A stretch of DNA of 47,055 bases from Culturomica sp. (GTDB lineage Bacteria; Bacteroidota; Bacteroidia; Bacteroidales; Marinifilaceae): the NCBI GenBank assembly GCA_031271755.1, contig JAISVB010000002.1:1-47055 (forward strand). Direction: 5' to 3'. Positions 1 to 7,961 of the stretch are shown here, in pieces. The notes beneath the pieces were generated by a model that had not been told where the DNA came from, searched no databases, and saw only the letters and a program-made list of their open reading frames with translations. Both the position numbers and the translations under genes were made by a program. How positions within the stretch are numbered: the first letter of the stretch is position 1; each line of letters opens with the position of its first letter.

Positions 1-30
1 TCGGAGAGATGTCGTTGTCAATGATGCGGG

Positions 31-306
31 AAGCGAAGGTCTGTTGATTTCCGGAAGCATGTCCGGGAGCTGCGAATTGTTTTCTGGCTGTGGCTGAACG
101 ACCGGAATCCGTTCTGCCCGAAGGGTCGACGGAGGAACGAAGTGACGGAGGAATTAACCGATTAAGTGAGTGCAATGGGAAAATGTCATTTTCCCATTGC
201 CGAACGGGAGGTTAATCGAGCGAAGCTCAATGTCGGATTCCAGTGAAAGCCACAGCTTAGAAAACCGCAGCGGAAGACTCGCTTCCGGAAACAACAGACC
301 GAAGCG
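31..306. repeat. Long hairpin-forming intergenic repeat, copy A
   Basis: This 276-bp element fills most of the gene-free first 354 bases; I see no credible coding region there. Its ends are inverted repeats: the arm at 38-58 (GGTCTGTTG...TTTCCGGAAGC) pairs with 281-300. A second nested pair follows: GCTGTGGCT at 87-95 with AGCCACAGC at 248-256, and GGAATCCG at 104-111 with CGGATTCC at 234-241. The apical region holds a conserved patch (GGAACGAAGTGAC near 134-146) plus an extra palindromic insert at about 150-220. A second copy lies at 37696-37885 in the same orientation. Both copies sit about 40-50 bases beyond the stop codon of a minus-strand gene (here cdaA) and both are flanked on that side by an A-rich stretch on the plus strand. 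It could be a REP/MITE-like element or a structured 3' RNA; no transposase is nearby. Confidence 0.8.
172..200. repeat. Perfect 29-nt palindrome in the loop of repeat copy A
   Basis: GCAATGGGAAAATG (172-185) is followed by one base and its exact reverse complement (187-200). A further pair, ATTAACC at 153-159 and GGTTAAT at 210-216, encloses it. This palindromic insert is absent from repeat copy B and accounts for most of the 86-bp length difference between the copies. It may be a smaller element nested in the larger one. Confidence 0.8.
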
Positions 307-354
307 TTCGTGGAAAGAGAAAAAAGAGAAAAATTTCGTGCGCGTTTGCCCCGA

Positions 355-1152
355 CTATAACGCCCTGTTGACGACGAACCCGGAGTAGTCCTGATGCAGG
401 TATTGCCGCAAATTGTCCGGAGTGACCCGCACCTTGTAGTTCCCCTCCTTCACAAAGGTGATGTTGCCGGTCTCCTCGCTGACAATGATCACCAACGCAT
501 CGCTCACGGCGCTAAGCCCCAAGGCCGCCCGGTGGCGAAGCCCCATGCTTCCGGGCAGGTTGGTCAGGTCCGACACGGGCAGGATACAACGGGCCGCCAG
601 GATCTTGTTGTCCGCAATGATGACAGCGCCGTCGTGCAGCGGCGAATTTTTAAAAAAGATGTTCTCCAGCAACTCCGTGGTTACCTTGGCTCTGAGGAGT
701 ACGCCGGTCTGGGCATAGGCGAACAGTTCCGTATTCTGAGCGATCACGATCAAGGCGCCCGTCTGTGTGGCGGAAAAATAATCGCAGGCTTCCACCAGGG
801 CTTCGGAAACATCCTCCGCAATGGCCGGTTTCTTAAAAAGCCCCTCTAAACTTACAAAATTCTGCAGGTTGTACTTACTCCCCATCAACAGCAAAAAACG
901 CCGCACCTCCTGTTGGAACACAATCAGCAACGCGATCACGCCGACCCCGATGAACTGGCTCAATATGGAGGTCATCAACTCCATATTGAACGCCCGTACC
1001 AGCAACCACAACAATCCGACCAAAAAGATCCCGACCAAAATGTGCATAGCCGCTGTTCCCTTAACCAAACGGTATACCTGGAAGATGATGAAGGCCACCA
1101 TCAATATATCCAATACATCGAAAAAACCGAATTTTATAAAGAGTGATATCAT
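355..1152 (-). CDS. cdaA: Diadenylate cyclase CdaA (c-di-AMP synthase)
   Basis: This 265-residue membrane enzyme condenses two ATP molecules into the second messenger cyclic di-AMP. Three N-terminal hydrophobic segments (about residues 11-29, 36-53 and 66-85) precede a DisA_N cyclase domain. The catalytic motifs are present: DGA at residues 174-176 and RHR at 206-208 within GLRHRAALGLS. An in-frame TTG at 1164 would add four residues, but the ATG at 1152 (MISLFIKFGF) fits the family better and lies about 34 bases below a likely promoter. The gene is divergent from the lolA-like gene. Repeat copy A begins 48 bases beyond its stop codon. Family assignment is secure. Confidence 0.96.
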   Translation of the reverse strand: MISLFIKFGFFDVLDILMVAFIIFQVYRLVKGTAAMHILVGIFLVGLLWLLVRAFNMELMTSILSQFIGVGVIALLIVFQQEVRRFLLLMGSKYNLQNFVSLEGLFKKPAIAEDVSEALVEACDYFSATQTGALIVIAQNTELFAYAQTGVLLRAKVTTELLENIFFKNSPLHDGAVIIADNKILAARCILPVSDLTNLPGSMGLRHRAALGLSAVSDALVIIVSEETGNITFVKEGNYKVRVTPDNLRQYLHQDYSGFVVNRAL

Positions 1153-1192
1153 TTTTGCATACAAGTATAGTAAGGTGCATCCTATTACTATG

Positions 1193-1200
1193 CAAAACTA
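1193..1200 (-). promoter_or_regulatory. Predicted -7 box of cdaA
   Basis: On the minus strand the sequence reads TAGTTTTG, an exact match to the Bacteroidetes -7 consensus TAnnTTTG, about 40 bases upstream of the cdaA ATG. I see no convincing -33 TTTG at the expected distance. It faces the lolA promoter box at 1215-1222, so the two divergent promoters overlap. Confidence 0.5.
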
Positions 1201-1214
1201 CGTAAAAAATTTAG

Positions 1215-1222
1215 TAACTTCG
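1215..1222 (+). promoter_or_regulatory. Predicted -7 box of the lolA-like gene
   Basis: TAACTTCG differs from the TAnnTTTG consensus at one position and ends 23 bases before the ATG at 1246. No clear -33 element is visible, so this is a moderate prediction. Confidence 0.4.
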
Positions 1223-1245
1223 CACCGATCTTAAAACAAACTGCT

Positions 1246-1872
1246 ATGCGAACCCTGCTGACTTTGATCCTGCTGCTGCCCGTGCTGACCCTGACGGCGC
1301 AAAACGAGGCCAAAACCATTTTAGACAAATCCGCCGCCAAAATAAAAGAGTGGCCGGCCATGGAGATCGCGTTCACGCTGACCATGGAGAACCAGGCCGA
1401 AGATATCCGGGAAAAACACGCAGGAAAAGCTTACATGAAAGGGGCGCTGTACCGGATTGACGTCATGGATGTGATCAACTACTACGACGGCAAAAACATC
1501 TATACCTACATGCCCGAAGTAGAGGAAGTAAACATCAAGGATCCGTCGGAAGAGGCGGAGGAGATGCTCAACCCGACGCAGATCTTCAACATACATAACC
1601 GGGGGTTCAAACAAAACCTGGTAGCGACCACCAACGGAGTGGCCTACATCGAGTTGTATCCGGAGGATCTGAAAAAGAACTATTCCAAGATCGGGATCTG
1701 GATAAAAACCGCCGCTTCCGAGATCCAGAAGGTGACCACCTTCGGCAAGGACGGCACCAACCTGGTTATCGAAGTGCATTCCATCAAACAACCCCAACCG
1801 GTTCCGGCCGACAACTTCTTTACGTTCGACGCCAAACAACACCCGGATGTGGAAGTGGTGGATATGCGGTAA
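1246..1872 (+). CDS. LolA-like outer-membrane lipoprotein carrier
   Basis: The 208-residue product begins with a signal peptide (MRTLLTLILLLPVLTLTAQ, cleavage near residue 18), so it is periplasmic. The body reads as a LolA/LolB-type fold: an amphipathic start (AKTILDKSAAKIKEWPAMEIAFTL), repeated beta strands such as GALYRIDVMDVINYYDGKNIYTY, and a C-terminal section with GIWIKTAASEIQKVTTFGKDGT. LolA carries lipoproteins from the inner-membrane LolCDE exporter to the outer membrane. Bacteroidetes LolA homologues are divergent and often several per genome, so a more specialised carrier role is possible. It is convergent with ychF, with 24 bases between the stop codons and no obvious terminator. 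Confidence 0.8.
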   Translation: MRTLLTLILLLPVLTLTAQNEAKTILDKSAAKIKEWPAMEIAFTLTMENQAEDIREKHAGKAYMKGALYRIDVMDVINYYDGKNIYTYMPEVEEVNIKDPSEEAEEMLNPTQIFNIHNRGFKQNLVATTNGVAYIELYPEDLKKNYSKIGIWIKTAASEIQKVTTFGKDGTNLVIEVHSIKQPQPVPADNFFTFDAKQHPDVEVVDMR

Positions 1873-1896
1873 AGTCGTCCGCCCGTTCCAAGATAC

Positions 1897-2997
1897 TTAT
1901 ACGTTAAACCGGAAGTGCATGATGTCTCCGTCCTGCACCACATACTCTTTGCCCTCCACGGACATCTTTCCCGCCTCCTTGCATTTCGCTTCCGATCCGA
2001 GTGCGACAAAGTCATCGTACCGGATCACCTCCGCCCGGATAAAACCTTTTTCGAAATCGGTGTGAATGATCCCGGCAGCCTGCGGCGCTTTCATGCCTTT
2101 CCGGAACGTCCAGGCCCGCACCTCTTTGACCCCGGCGGTAAAGTAAGTTTGCAGGTTCAACAATTTATAGGCAGTACGGATCAGCTTGTTCACGCCCGCT
2201 TCCTTCAATCCGAGGTCTTCTAAAAAAAGTTGCTTCTCTTCGTAGGTTTCCAGTTCGGCAATGTCCGATTCGATGCCTGCCCCGATCACCAACACTTCGG
2301 CCTGTTCGCCCTTGACCGCTTCCCGCACCATTTCCACGTACTTGTTTCCGGTCGCCACCGAAGCCTCGTCCACGTTGCAGACATACAACACCGGTTTGTT
2401 GGTCAGCAGTTGCAAATCCCTGACTGCCTCCTTCTGCAAATCGTCCAACACCACTGTCCGGGCGGACAACCCCTGCTCCAGCGCTTTTTTATAGAGATGC
2501 AGCACCTCTACCTGCCGTTTGGCGGCGGGATCCCCGCCTGTCATCGCCCGTTTTTCGTCTTTCTGCAAACGGTTCTCCACCGTCTCTAAGTCTTTCAACT
2601 GCAACTCCGTATCGATGATCTCCTTGTCCCGTACCGGATGGACGGAACCGTCCACGTGCACAATGTTGTTGTCGTCAAAACAGCGCAACACGTGGATAAT
2701 GGCGTCGGTTTCCCGGATATTGGACAGAAATTTATTCCCCAACCCCTCGCCTTTGCTGGCTCCCTTCACCAATCCGGCAATGTCCACGATCTCTACCACC
2801 GCCGGCACCACATTGACCGGTTTCACCAACTCGACCAGTTTGTTCAGCCGGTCGTCGGGCACTGTTATGACCCCGATATTCGGCTCGATCGTACAGAACG
2901 GAAAATTAGCCGATTGCGCCCGGGCGTTGCTCAGGCAATTGAACAGCGTCGACTTTCCGACATTCGGCAATCCGACGATCCCACATTGTAAACCCAT
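1897..2997 (-). CDS. ychF: YchF (OLA1-type) ATPase/GTPase
   Basis: A complete 366-residue member of the YchF subfamily of Obg-like P-loop NTPases, which bind ribosomes and hydrolyse ATP in preference to GTP. The N-terminus MGLQCGIVGLPNVGKSTLFN holds the P-loop. ANFPFCTIEPNIG is the switch I region and VDIAGLVKGASKGEGLGN the G3 region. A coiled coil follows around residues 130-190, and the C-terminal TGS domain ends in the family-typical HFRFNV. It lies downstream of dsbD, separated by a terminator (3031-3066). A weak -7-like box (TGTCTTTG, plus-strand 3021-3028) lies just before its start. Confidence 0.97.
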   Translation of the reverse strand: MGLQCGIVGLPNVGKSTLFNCLSNARAQSANFPFCTIEPNIGVITVPDDRLNKLVELVKPVNVVPAVVEIVDIAGLVKGASKGEGLGNKFLSNIRETDAIIHVLRCFDDNNIVHVDGSVHPVRDKEIIDTELQLKDLETVENRLQKDEKRAMTGGDPAAKRQVEVLHLYKKALEQGLSARTVVLDDLQKEAVRDLQLLTNKPVLYVCNVDEASVATGNKYVEMVREAVKGEQAEVLVIGAGIESDIAELETYEEKQLFLEDLGLKEAGVNKLIRTAYKLLNLQTYFTAGVKEVRAWTFRKGMKAPQAAGIIHTDFEKGFIRAEVIRYDDFVALGSEAKCKEAGKMSVEGKEYVVQDGDIMHFRFNV

Positions 2998-3030
2998 AAT
3001 CCTATTTTAAAACCGAAGTGCAAAGACAGC

Positions 3031-3066
3031 AAAAACGGAAGGGAGCTGACTGAAAAGCCAGCTCCC
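3031..3066 (-). terminator. Rho-independent terminator after dsbD
   Basis: On the minus strand GGGAGCTG and CAGCTCCC (plus-strand arms 3041-3048 and 3059-3066) form an 8-bp stem with a 10-base loop, followed by a T-rich run (complement of 3031-3035). It starts a few bases after the dsbD stop codon and separates dsbD from ychF. Confidence 0.75.
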
Positions 3067-3072
3067 GGTTTC

Positions 3073-5103
3073 TTACTTGTTTCTTTTCTTGTATTCTTCA
3101 AGTCCCTGTTTCAGGAAGTTGTAAAAAGCATCCCGATCCAGGTCGTGTCCCCTGGCAGGCATCAGGACATATTTTCCCAAATCCTTTCCCTCTGCGCGGC
3201 TGTCCAACAGGATGTAGTTGGGTTGCGCATTTGAGTTAAAGTACTTGATCTGGAAATCGGCGTTCTTTTTCCCGAGGGTCTTCTTTGTCTTGCCGTCGTA
3301 CTCGGACACATACCACTCCGCTTCGGGCAACTCTTTTTTATCGTCCACATACAGGGCTACGACCACATACTCATTTTCCAGCAGGGACAAAATTCGCGGA
3401 TCGGACCATACGGACTGCTCCATTTCCCGGCAATTCACACAACCGTGCCCGGTAAAATCGATGAAAAGCGGCTTGTTCTGGGCCTGGGCGCAACGCAAAG
3501 CCTGTTCGTAGTCGAAATAGCCGTTCAGGCCATGAGCCAAATGCAAAAAGTCGGCATATTTCGGATCCTCGCATTGTGCGGAGGCCTCTGTCCGGGCAGT
3601 ACCGCCGACAGACACGCCGTTGCGCATGATCTCCCGCGCATTGTCGCGTACGATCCGGTTGATGTCGAAGTCGATGGTTTCCTGCGGAGGCAGGTAACCG
3701 GCCAATGCTTTCAACGGCGCCCCGAACATGCCGGGGATCAGGTAGATAACAAAGGTGAAGGTGGCAAGGGCAACTGCCAGACGTCCTGTTCCTACGTAGG
3801 CCAGGTCGCTGTCGTGGCGGAAGCGAATCTTACCGATCAGGTAAAGCCCCATCAGGGTAAAGTTAGCGATCCAGATGGCAATGTAGACTTCCCGGTCCAA
3901 CAACCCCCAATGATAGACCTGGTCGGCCACCATCAAAAATTTGAAACCGAGCGCTACTTCGATAAAGCCCAAGACTACTTTGACGGAGTTCAGCCAACCG
4001 CCCGATTTCGGCAAATTGGACAATTTGGAGGGGAAAAAGGCGAAGAACCCGAACGGCAGGGCTACCGCCAGCGAGAAACCGAGCATGCCGATAATGGGCC
4101 GCAACACCGAGCCGCGGGCAGCTTCCACCAGCACGGTTCCCACAATGGGAGCGGTACAGGAGAAGGAAACCAGCACTAAGGTAAATGCCATGAAGAAGGC
4201 CCCTACGTATCCGCCTTTATCGGCATGTTTGTCGGATTTATTGACCAGCCACGAAGGGAGCACGATCTCGAAGGCGCCGAAAAAAGAGGCGGCAAAAGCC
4301 AAAAAGATCACAAAGAAAAATAGATTCGGGATCCAGTTCGTGCTCAGCCAGTTGATGAAATCAGGCCCGATCAGCACCGATATGATCACACCGAGAAAGG
4401 TATAGATCGCAATGATGGAGAGGGAGAAAAAGAGCGCTTTGGCTTTGGCTTTGGCTTTGTTGCTGTCGCTGTGCATAAAGAACGACACCGTCATCGGGAT
4501 CATCGGGAACACACACGGCATCACGACCGCCGCCAAACCGCCTATAAAAGCCGCCCAAAAGAAAATCCAGAGCGATTCGTCACTCTGGGTTCCCGGTTGT
4601 TCCGTTTTTACTTCCGCCTTCCCGTCTGCATCCGGCGCCGCCGCGCCTCCGGACAACGGAATGGAAAATTCCTCCTCGAACAGCACGCAGACCGATTCCT
4701 GGCAAACCTGGAATTCCACCATTCCTTTGACGGCCGTCAGAGCGGTGTTCGTTACCTTGATCTTCTGCTTAATGGTGTATGCATTTTCAAAGTACCATAC
4801 ATCCACCCCGAAAACCTGATCCAATTTCTTTTTGGGTTCTCCTTCTTCCGCCTTTCCGATCAATTCGAAATCGGTGCCGGCATTTTCAAGCGCAAGGGTG
4901 GTCTGCAACGGCCCGCCTTCCGGAGTATACATGGAGTAGATGGTCCAACCGGGAGTCAACGTTGCTTTCAGCACCAATTCGTATTCACCGTTCCCCAGAT
5001 TGTTCTGAGAGTATGACCATTTGGTCGGATTCTCCACCTGCTGCGCATGGGCAGAGAAAAGTCCCAAAATAGAAGTCAATAAAATAAATAATCCTTTTTT
5101 CAT
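3073..5103 (-). CDS. dsbD: Thiol:disulfide interchange protein DsbD
   Basis: This 676-residue inner-membrane protein moves electrons from cytoplasmic thioredoxin to periplasmic thiol proteins. Order of parts: signal peptide (residues 1-20, ending FSAHA); a periplasmic N-terminal domain with the cysteine pair C134 and C139; a CcdA-like multi-span core with conserved cysteines in VVMPCVFP (C197) and VSFSCTAPIVG; and a C-terminal thioredoxin domain with the CVNC motif in FTGHGCVNCREME. All three redox centres are therefore present. It follows rng on the minus strand but appears to have its own promoter box (5137-5144), and it ends in a terminator. Confidence 0.95.
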   Translation of the reverse strand: MKKGLFILLTSILGLFSAHAQQVENPTKWSYSQNNLGNGEYELVLKATLTPGWTIYSMYTPEGGPLQTTLALENAGTDFELIGKAEEGEPKKKLDQVFGVDVWYFENAYTIKQKIKVTNTALTAVKGMVEFQVCQESVCVLFEEEFSIPLSGGAAAPDADGKAEVKTEQPGTQSDESLWIFFWAAFIGGLAAVVMPCVFPMIPMTVSFFMHSDSNKAKAKAKALFFSLSIIAIYTFLGVIISVLIGPDFINWLSTNWIPNLFFFVIFLAFAASFFGAFEIVLPSWLVNKSDKHADKGGYVGAFFMAFTLVLVSFSCTAPIVGTVLVEAARGSVLRPIIGMLGFSLAVALPFGFFAFFPSKLSNLPKSGGWLNSVKVVLGFIEVALGFKFLMVADQVYHWGLLDREVYIAIWIANFTLMGLYLIGKIRFRHDSDLAYVGTGRLAVALATFTFVIYLIPGMFGAPLKALAGYLPPQETIDFDINRIVRDNAREIMRNGVSVGGTARTEASAQCEDPKYADFLHLAHGLNGYFDYEQALRCAQAQNKPLFIDFTGHGCVNCREMEQSVWSDPRILSLLENEYVVVALYVDDKKELPEAEWYVSEYDGKTKKTLGKKNADFQIKYFNSNAQPNYILLDSRAEGKDLGKYVLMPARGHDLDRDAFYNFLKQGLEEYKKRNK

Positions 5104-5136
5104 AAAACAGGTTATGTAAGTTAGTGGTTATGCCCG

Positions 5137-5144
5137 CAAAGATA
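5137..5144 (-). promoter_or_regulatory. Predicted -7 box of dsbD
   Basis: The minus strand reads TATCTTTG, an exact TAnnTTTG match, 33 bases before the dsbD ATG and just after the rng stop codon. No good -33 TTTG is visible inside the rng end. Confidence 0.5.
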
Positions 5145-5155
5145 GGAAACTTTTT

Positions 5156-6703
5156 TTATTTGTCTTCGATCTCCCGGTTGAAACGATTGAAGAAATGGTA
5201 TTCGTAGATGTAGTAGGAGGAGACGTCCACGATGCGCAACGCCACCCGGTAACGGAACATCCATTTGGTGCGGAGGGATATCCACCCTCTTTTCAGGTAA
5301 GCCCCCACAAACGGATGTACCTTCAGGACGATCTCTTTGCACTTCTTTTCGCTGATCAGGTGTTCCAATTGGTTTTCGATCTTATCGATGACCAGAATGG
5401 CCGCCTCCGACTTCCCGCTTCCGCGGCAGACCGGGCAAACCTCCATGGTATCGACGGACATCTCGGGACGCACCCGCTGCCGGGTGATCTGCATCAGGCC
5501 GAATTTACTCAGGGGCAGGATGGTGTGCTTGGCCCGGTCGATCTCCATGCATTCTTTCATTTTATCGAACACCTTCTGCCGGTTTTCCGCCTGCTGCATG
5601 TCGATAAAATCGATCACAATAATTCCGCCCATATCCCGCAATTGCAATTGCCGGGCTACCTCTTCCGCCGCCGCCAGGTTCACTTCCAGCGCATTGGACT
5701 CCTGATTATCGCCGAGCTTGGCCCGGTTGCCGCTGTTTACGTCGATCACATGGAACGCTTCGGTGTGTTCGATAATCAGGTAGGCGCCGTTTTTGAACGA
5801 TACATTCTTACCCAAGGAGGATTTGATTTGCTTGTCCACGCCGAAATGATCCAAAATCGGAATTTCCGGGGAGACGTATTTTACAATATTTTCTTTTTCG
5901 GGCGCAATGGAGCTGAGGAAATGCCTGATCTCCTTGCACAACCCGATGTCGTTTACATAAATGTGCTCGAAAGAGGGGTTTAAAATGTCCCGCAGAAAAG
6001 CGCTGGTCCGGTCGATCTCCCCCAGGATCAGCTTGGGAGGCTCTATCTCCCGGAGGTGTTTGAAAGCCGTTTCAAAACGCTCTACCAACTCTTTCAGCTC
6101 GCTGTCGAACTGTGCGACCTTTTTTCCTTCGGCGACGGTCCGGACGATCACCCCGTAGTTTTTGGGACGGATGCTCTCGATCAGCCGTTTCAGCCGCTTG
6201 CGTTCCTCCGGGGATTTGATCTTCTGGGATACGGAGACTTTTTCCGAAAAAGGGATCAGTACCAAGTTACGCCCCGCGATGCTCAACTCCGACGTGAGCC
6301 GCGGCCCTTTGGTGGAGATCGGCTCTTTGGCCACCTGCACGGCTACCCATTGTCCCGTCGTCAGGATGTCGGAGATCTTCCCGACCTTGTTGATTTCCGG
6401 CTCTAATTTCAGTTTGGCTACCGGCAACCCTTTGCGTGCAATGCACTGCTTGATGTAACTGTCCAGCGAATGAAACTGCGGGCTCAGGTCTAAGTAATGG
6501 AGAAAAGCATCCTTTTCGTACCCCACATTTACAAAAGCGGCGTTCAATCCGGGCATGATCTTTTTCACTTTTCCCAAGTAAATATCCCCCACTGCGAACT
6601 GAACGCTCGTTTTCTCTTTCGTCAATTCTACCAACTTCTTCTCCCGCAGCAACGCGATGATGATCTCATCGCTCCTGACATCAATTACTAACTCGGTGTT
6701 CAT
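5156..6703 (-). CDS. rng: Ribonuclease G/E family endoribonuclease
   Basis: A 515-residue RNase G-type enzyme that cleaves single-stranded AU-rich RNA during rRNA maturation and mRNA decay. An S1 RNA-binding domain covers about residues 36-125 (VGDIYLGKVKKIMPGLNAAFV). The DNase I-like catalytic subdomain supplies the two metal-binding aspartates, D321 in VIDVNSG and D365 in VIDFIDM. The zinc-link motif CPVC is at 423-426. It lacks the long C-terminal scaffold of enterobacterial RNase E and matches RNase G in length. An inverted repeat (6734-6762) lies in the region upstream of its start. Confidence 0.96.
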   Translation of the reverse strand: MNTELVIDVRSDEIIIALLREKKLVELTKEKTSVQFAVGDIYLGKVKKIMPGLNAAFVNVGYEKDAFLHYLDLSPQFHSLDSYIKQCIARKGLPVAKLKLEPEINKVGKISDILTTGQWVAVQVAKEPISTKGPRLTSELSIAGRNLVLIPFSEKVSVSQKIKSPEERKRLKRLIESIRPKNYGVIVRTVAEGKKVAQFDSELKELVERFETAFKHLREIEPPKLILGEIDRTSAFLRDILNPSFEHIYVNDIGLCKEIRHFLSSIAPEKENIVKYVSPEIPILDHFGVDKQIKSSLGKNVSFKNGAYLIIEHTEAFHVIDVNSGNRAKLGDNQESNALEVNLAAAEEVARQLQLRDMGGIIVIDFIDMQQAENRQKVFDKMKECMEIDRAKHTILPLSKFGLMQITRQRVRPEMSVDTMEVCPVCRGSGKSEAAILVIDKIENQLEHLISEKKCKEIVLKVHPFVGAYLKRGWISLRTKWMFRYRVALRIVDVSSYYIYEYHFFNRFNREIEDK

Positions 6704-6733
6704 GGTAAATATCTTCCCATTTAATAACTAAAG

Positions 6734-6762
6734 AAACCTAAAGAACAACGTCCTTTAGGTTT
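6734..6762. terminator. Inverted repeat between HU and rng, possible terminator
   Basis: AAACCTAAAG (6734-6743) and its exact reverse complement CTTTAGGTTT (6753-6762) form a 10-bp stem with a 9-base loop. It lies 128 bases beyond the HU stop codon and 31 bases before the rng start. The tract after it on the minus strand (CTTTAGTTATT) is only weakly T-rich, so it could be a weak HU terminator or a leader hairpin of the rng mRNA. Confidence 0.45.
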
Positions 6763-6889
6763 AATCTTTGACTCACAAACTCAAACTATTTCTTTTAATG
6801 ACGATTTTTTCTCAGTCTTTTTTTCCGCTTGTGAGTAGCCATTTTATGTCTTTTTCTTTTTTTTCCGCTGGGCATAATTTACTCCTTTC

Positions 6890-7177
6890 TTATTTTTTCA
6901 CTTTGCATTTAACATCTCCGACAAAGCTCTTGGAAGGTTTGAAAGAGGGAATGAAGTGTTCCGGAATCTTGATCGTTACGTTCTTGGAGATATTCCGGGC
7001 GGTTTTTTCTGCTCTTTTCTTTACTACAAAACTACCGAACCCTCTCAGGTATACGTTCTCTCCACACACTACGGAATTTTTGATCGATTCCATAAAAGCT
7101 TCTACAGTAGCCTGTACCGCCACTTTCTCAATTCCGGTTGTTTTCGAAATCTCGTTAACAATATCCGCTTTCGTCAT
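6890..7177 (-). CDS. HU-family DNA-binding protein
   Basis: A 95-residue histone-like protein that bends and compacts DNA as a dimer. It opens with MTKADIVNEISKTTGI, followed by the helical dimer core, the GFGSF beta-turn motif near residues 46-50, and the beta-arm region with ARNISKNVTIKIPEHFIPSF, typical of Bacteroidetes HU. It has a perfect -7 box upstream (7233-7240). The 127 bases after it (6763-6889) are T-rich and hold no gene that I can support. Confidence 0.95.
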   Translation of the reverse strand: MTKADIVNEISKTTGIEKVAVQATVEAFMESIKNSVVCGENVYLRGFGSFVVKKRAEKTARNISKNVTIKIPEHFIPSFKPSKSFVGDVKCKVKK

Positions 7178-7232
7178 TTTTCTAAATATTTAATATTCAA
7201 TAATTTATTAAAATCAGCACGTTTTCAGTTTG

Positions 7233-7240
7233 CAAATATA
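7233..7240 (-). promoter_or_regulatory. Predicted -7 box of the HU gene
   Basis: TATATTTG on the minus strand is an exact TAnnTTTG match, 55 bases upstream of the HU ATG. The expected -33 position holds only a T run. Confidence 0.55.
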
Positions 7241-7379
7241 GTTGTTTTCCTCAAACAACGAAAAAAAGAAGCTCTTTTTTTAAAAATCTTCCGTGTCTTA
7301 CTTTTATGCGGGCAAGTTGTTCAAACTCGAACATGGTACGAGGATGGTACGACTGAAGTCCGAGGGAAGCTACAACTTC

Positions 7380-7411
7380 TCTTACGGTCTTACTATCTTA
7401 CGGTCTTACTG
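7380..7411. repeat. 16-bp perfect tandem duplication across a stop codon
   Basis: The 16-base unit at 7380-7395 repeats at 7396-7411 with a single difference at the last base. The stop codon of the small secreted protein gene lies in the first unit. Because 16 is not a multiple of three, gain or loss of a unit would change the C-terminus. Confidence 0.75.
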
Positions 7412-7938
7412 TCTTCCAACCGAAAGGAGGCCAGAAATTTATCGGTTTCAGCAAGGTCGATGGGAGCGCCGCCGCCACAGATCACGTAAATGAGGCTGCC
7501 GGATTTGAAAACCCGGCCCTTCAAATCTCCCCCGCCGTTGCTGATCTTGCAGGTGGCCTCCAGGCCTTCGTATCCGTTGTGGGAAAACTCTTTAAAGGTA
7601 AAGTCCGTTCCGCCGAAGTTGGAAGCCGAAGCTTCCAGGCAGGTGCGCAACAACGTGTTCAGGCTCTTGGGATCCATATCCAAATAGTTGGCCAGCATCT
7701 CGGGGAAACGGGTAAAAGAGACCAGGTAGAGAAAAGGGGTCGCCGCCTCCTGCCGGTACATGATCCAGGAGGTCGCCGCTGTTTTTCCCAATACGGGCAC
7801 ATCCACCTCTTTCTCTTTCTTTTGGATTTCACACCCGGTATCCGGAAAAGTGACCCGGAAGCCGGGAAAATCGATGTGCGGGGCTTGTGTAGACCCGGTC
7901 GCAACAAAAAAAGCGATCGCTAAAAGAATCTTGTGCAT
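7393..7938 (-). CDS. Small secreted protein of unknown function
   Basis: The ATG at 7938 (MHKILLAIAFFVATGSTQA) gives a clean signal peptide without a lipobox cysteine. A start further upstream at 8004 would run through a terminator hairpin and lose the signal peptide. The mature part, about 160 residues, has one globular domain: a beta-rich start (HIDFPGFRVTFP), a helical middle (SLNTLLRTCLEASASNFGG), and a tail with GRVFKSGSLIYVICGGG and FLASFRL. That pattern recalls secreted single-domain proteins of the DUF1795/PsbP-like kind, but I do not recognise the family. It has its own promoter (7962-7992) and so is probably not part of the surface locus upstream. Confidence 0.75.
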   Translation of the reverse strand: MHKILLAIAFFVATGSTQAPHIDFPGFRVTFPDTGCEIQKKEKEVDVPVLGKTAATSWIMYRQEAATPFLYLVSFTRFPEMLANYLDMDPKSLNTLLRTCLEASASNFGGTDFTFKEFSHNGYEGLEATCKISNGGGDLKGRVFKSGSLIYVICGGGAPIDLAETDKFLASFRLEDSKTVR

Positions 7939-7961
7939 TGTGCAGGAAATTTTCAATCCGT

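Noticed and set aside
170-388. 72-codon plus-strand frame at the window start
   Set aside because: It lies inside hairpin repeat copy A and runs into the antisense of cdaA; no protein-like features.
6768-7193. 141-codon plus-strand frame opposite HU
   Set aside because: Product is Phe/Ser/Thr-rich from T-rich DNA and antisense to a clear HU gene.
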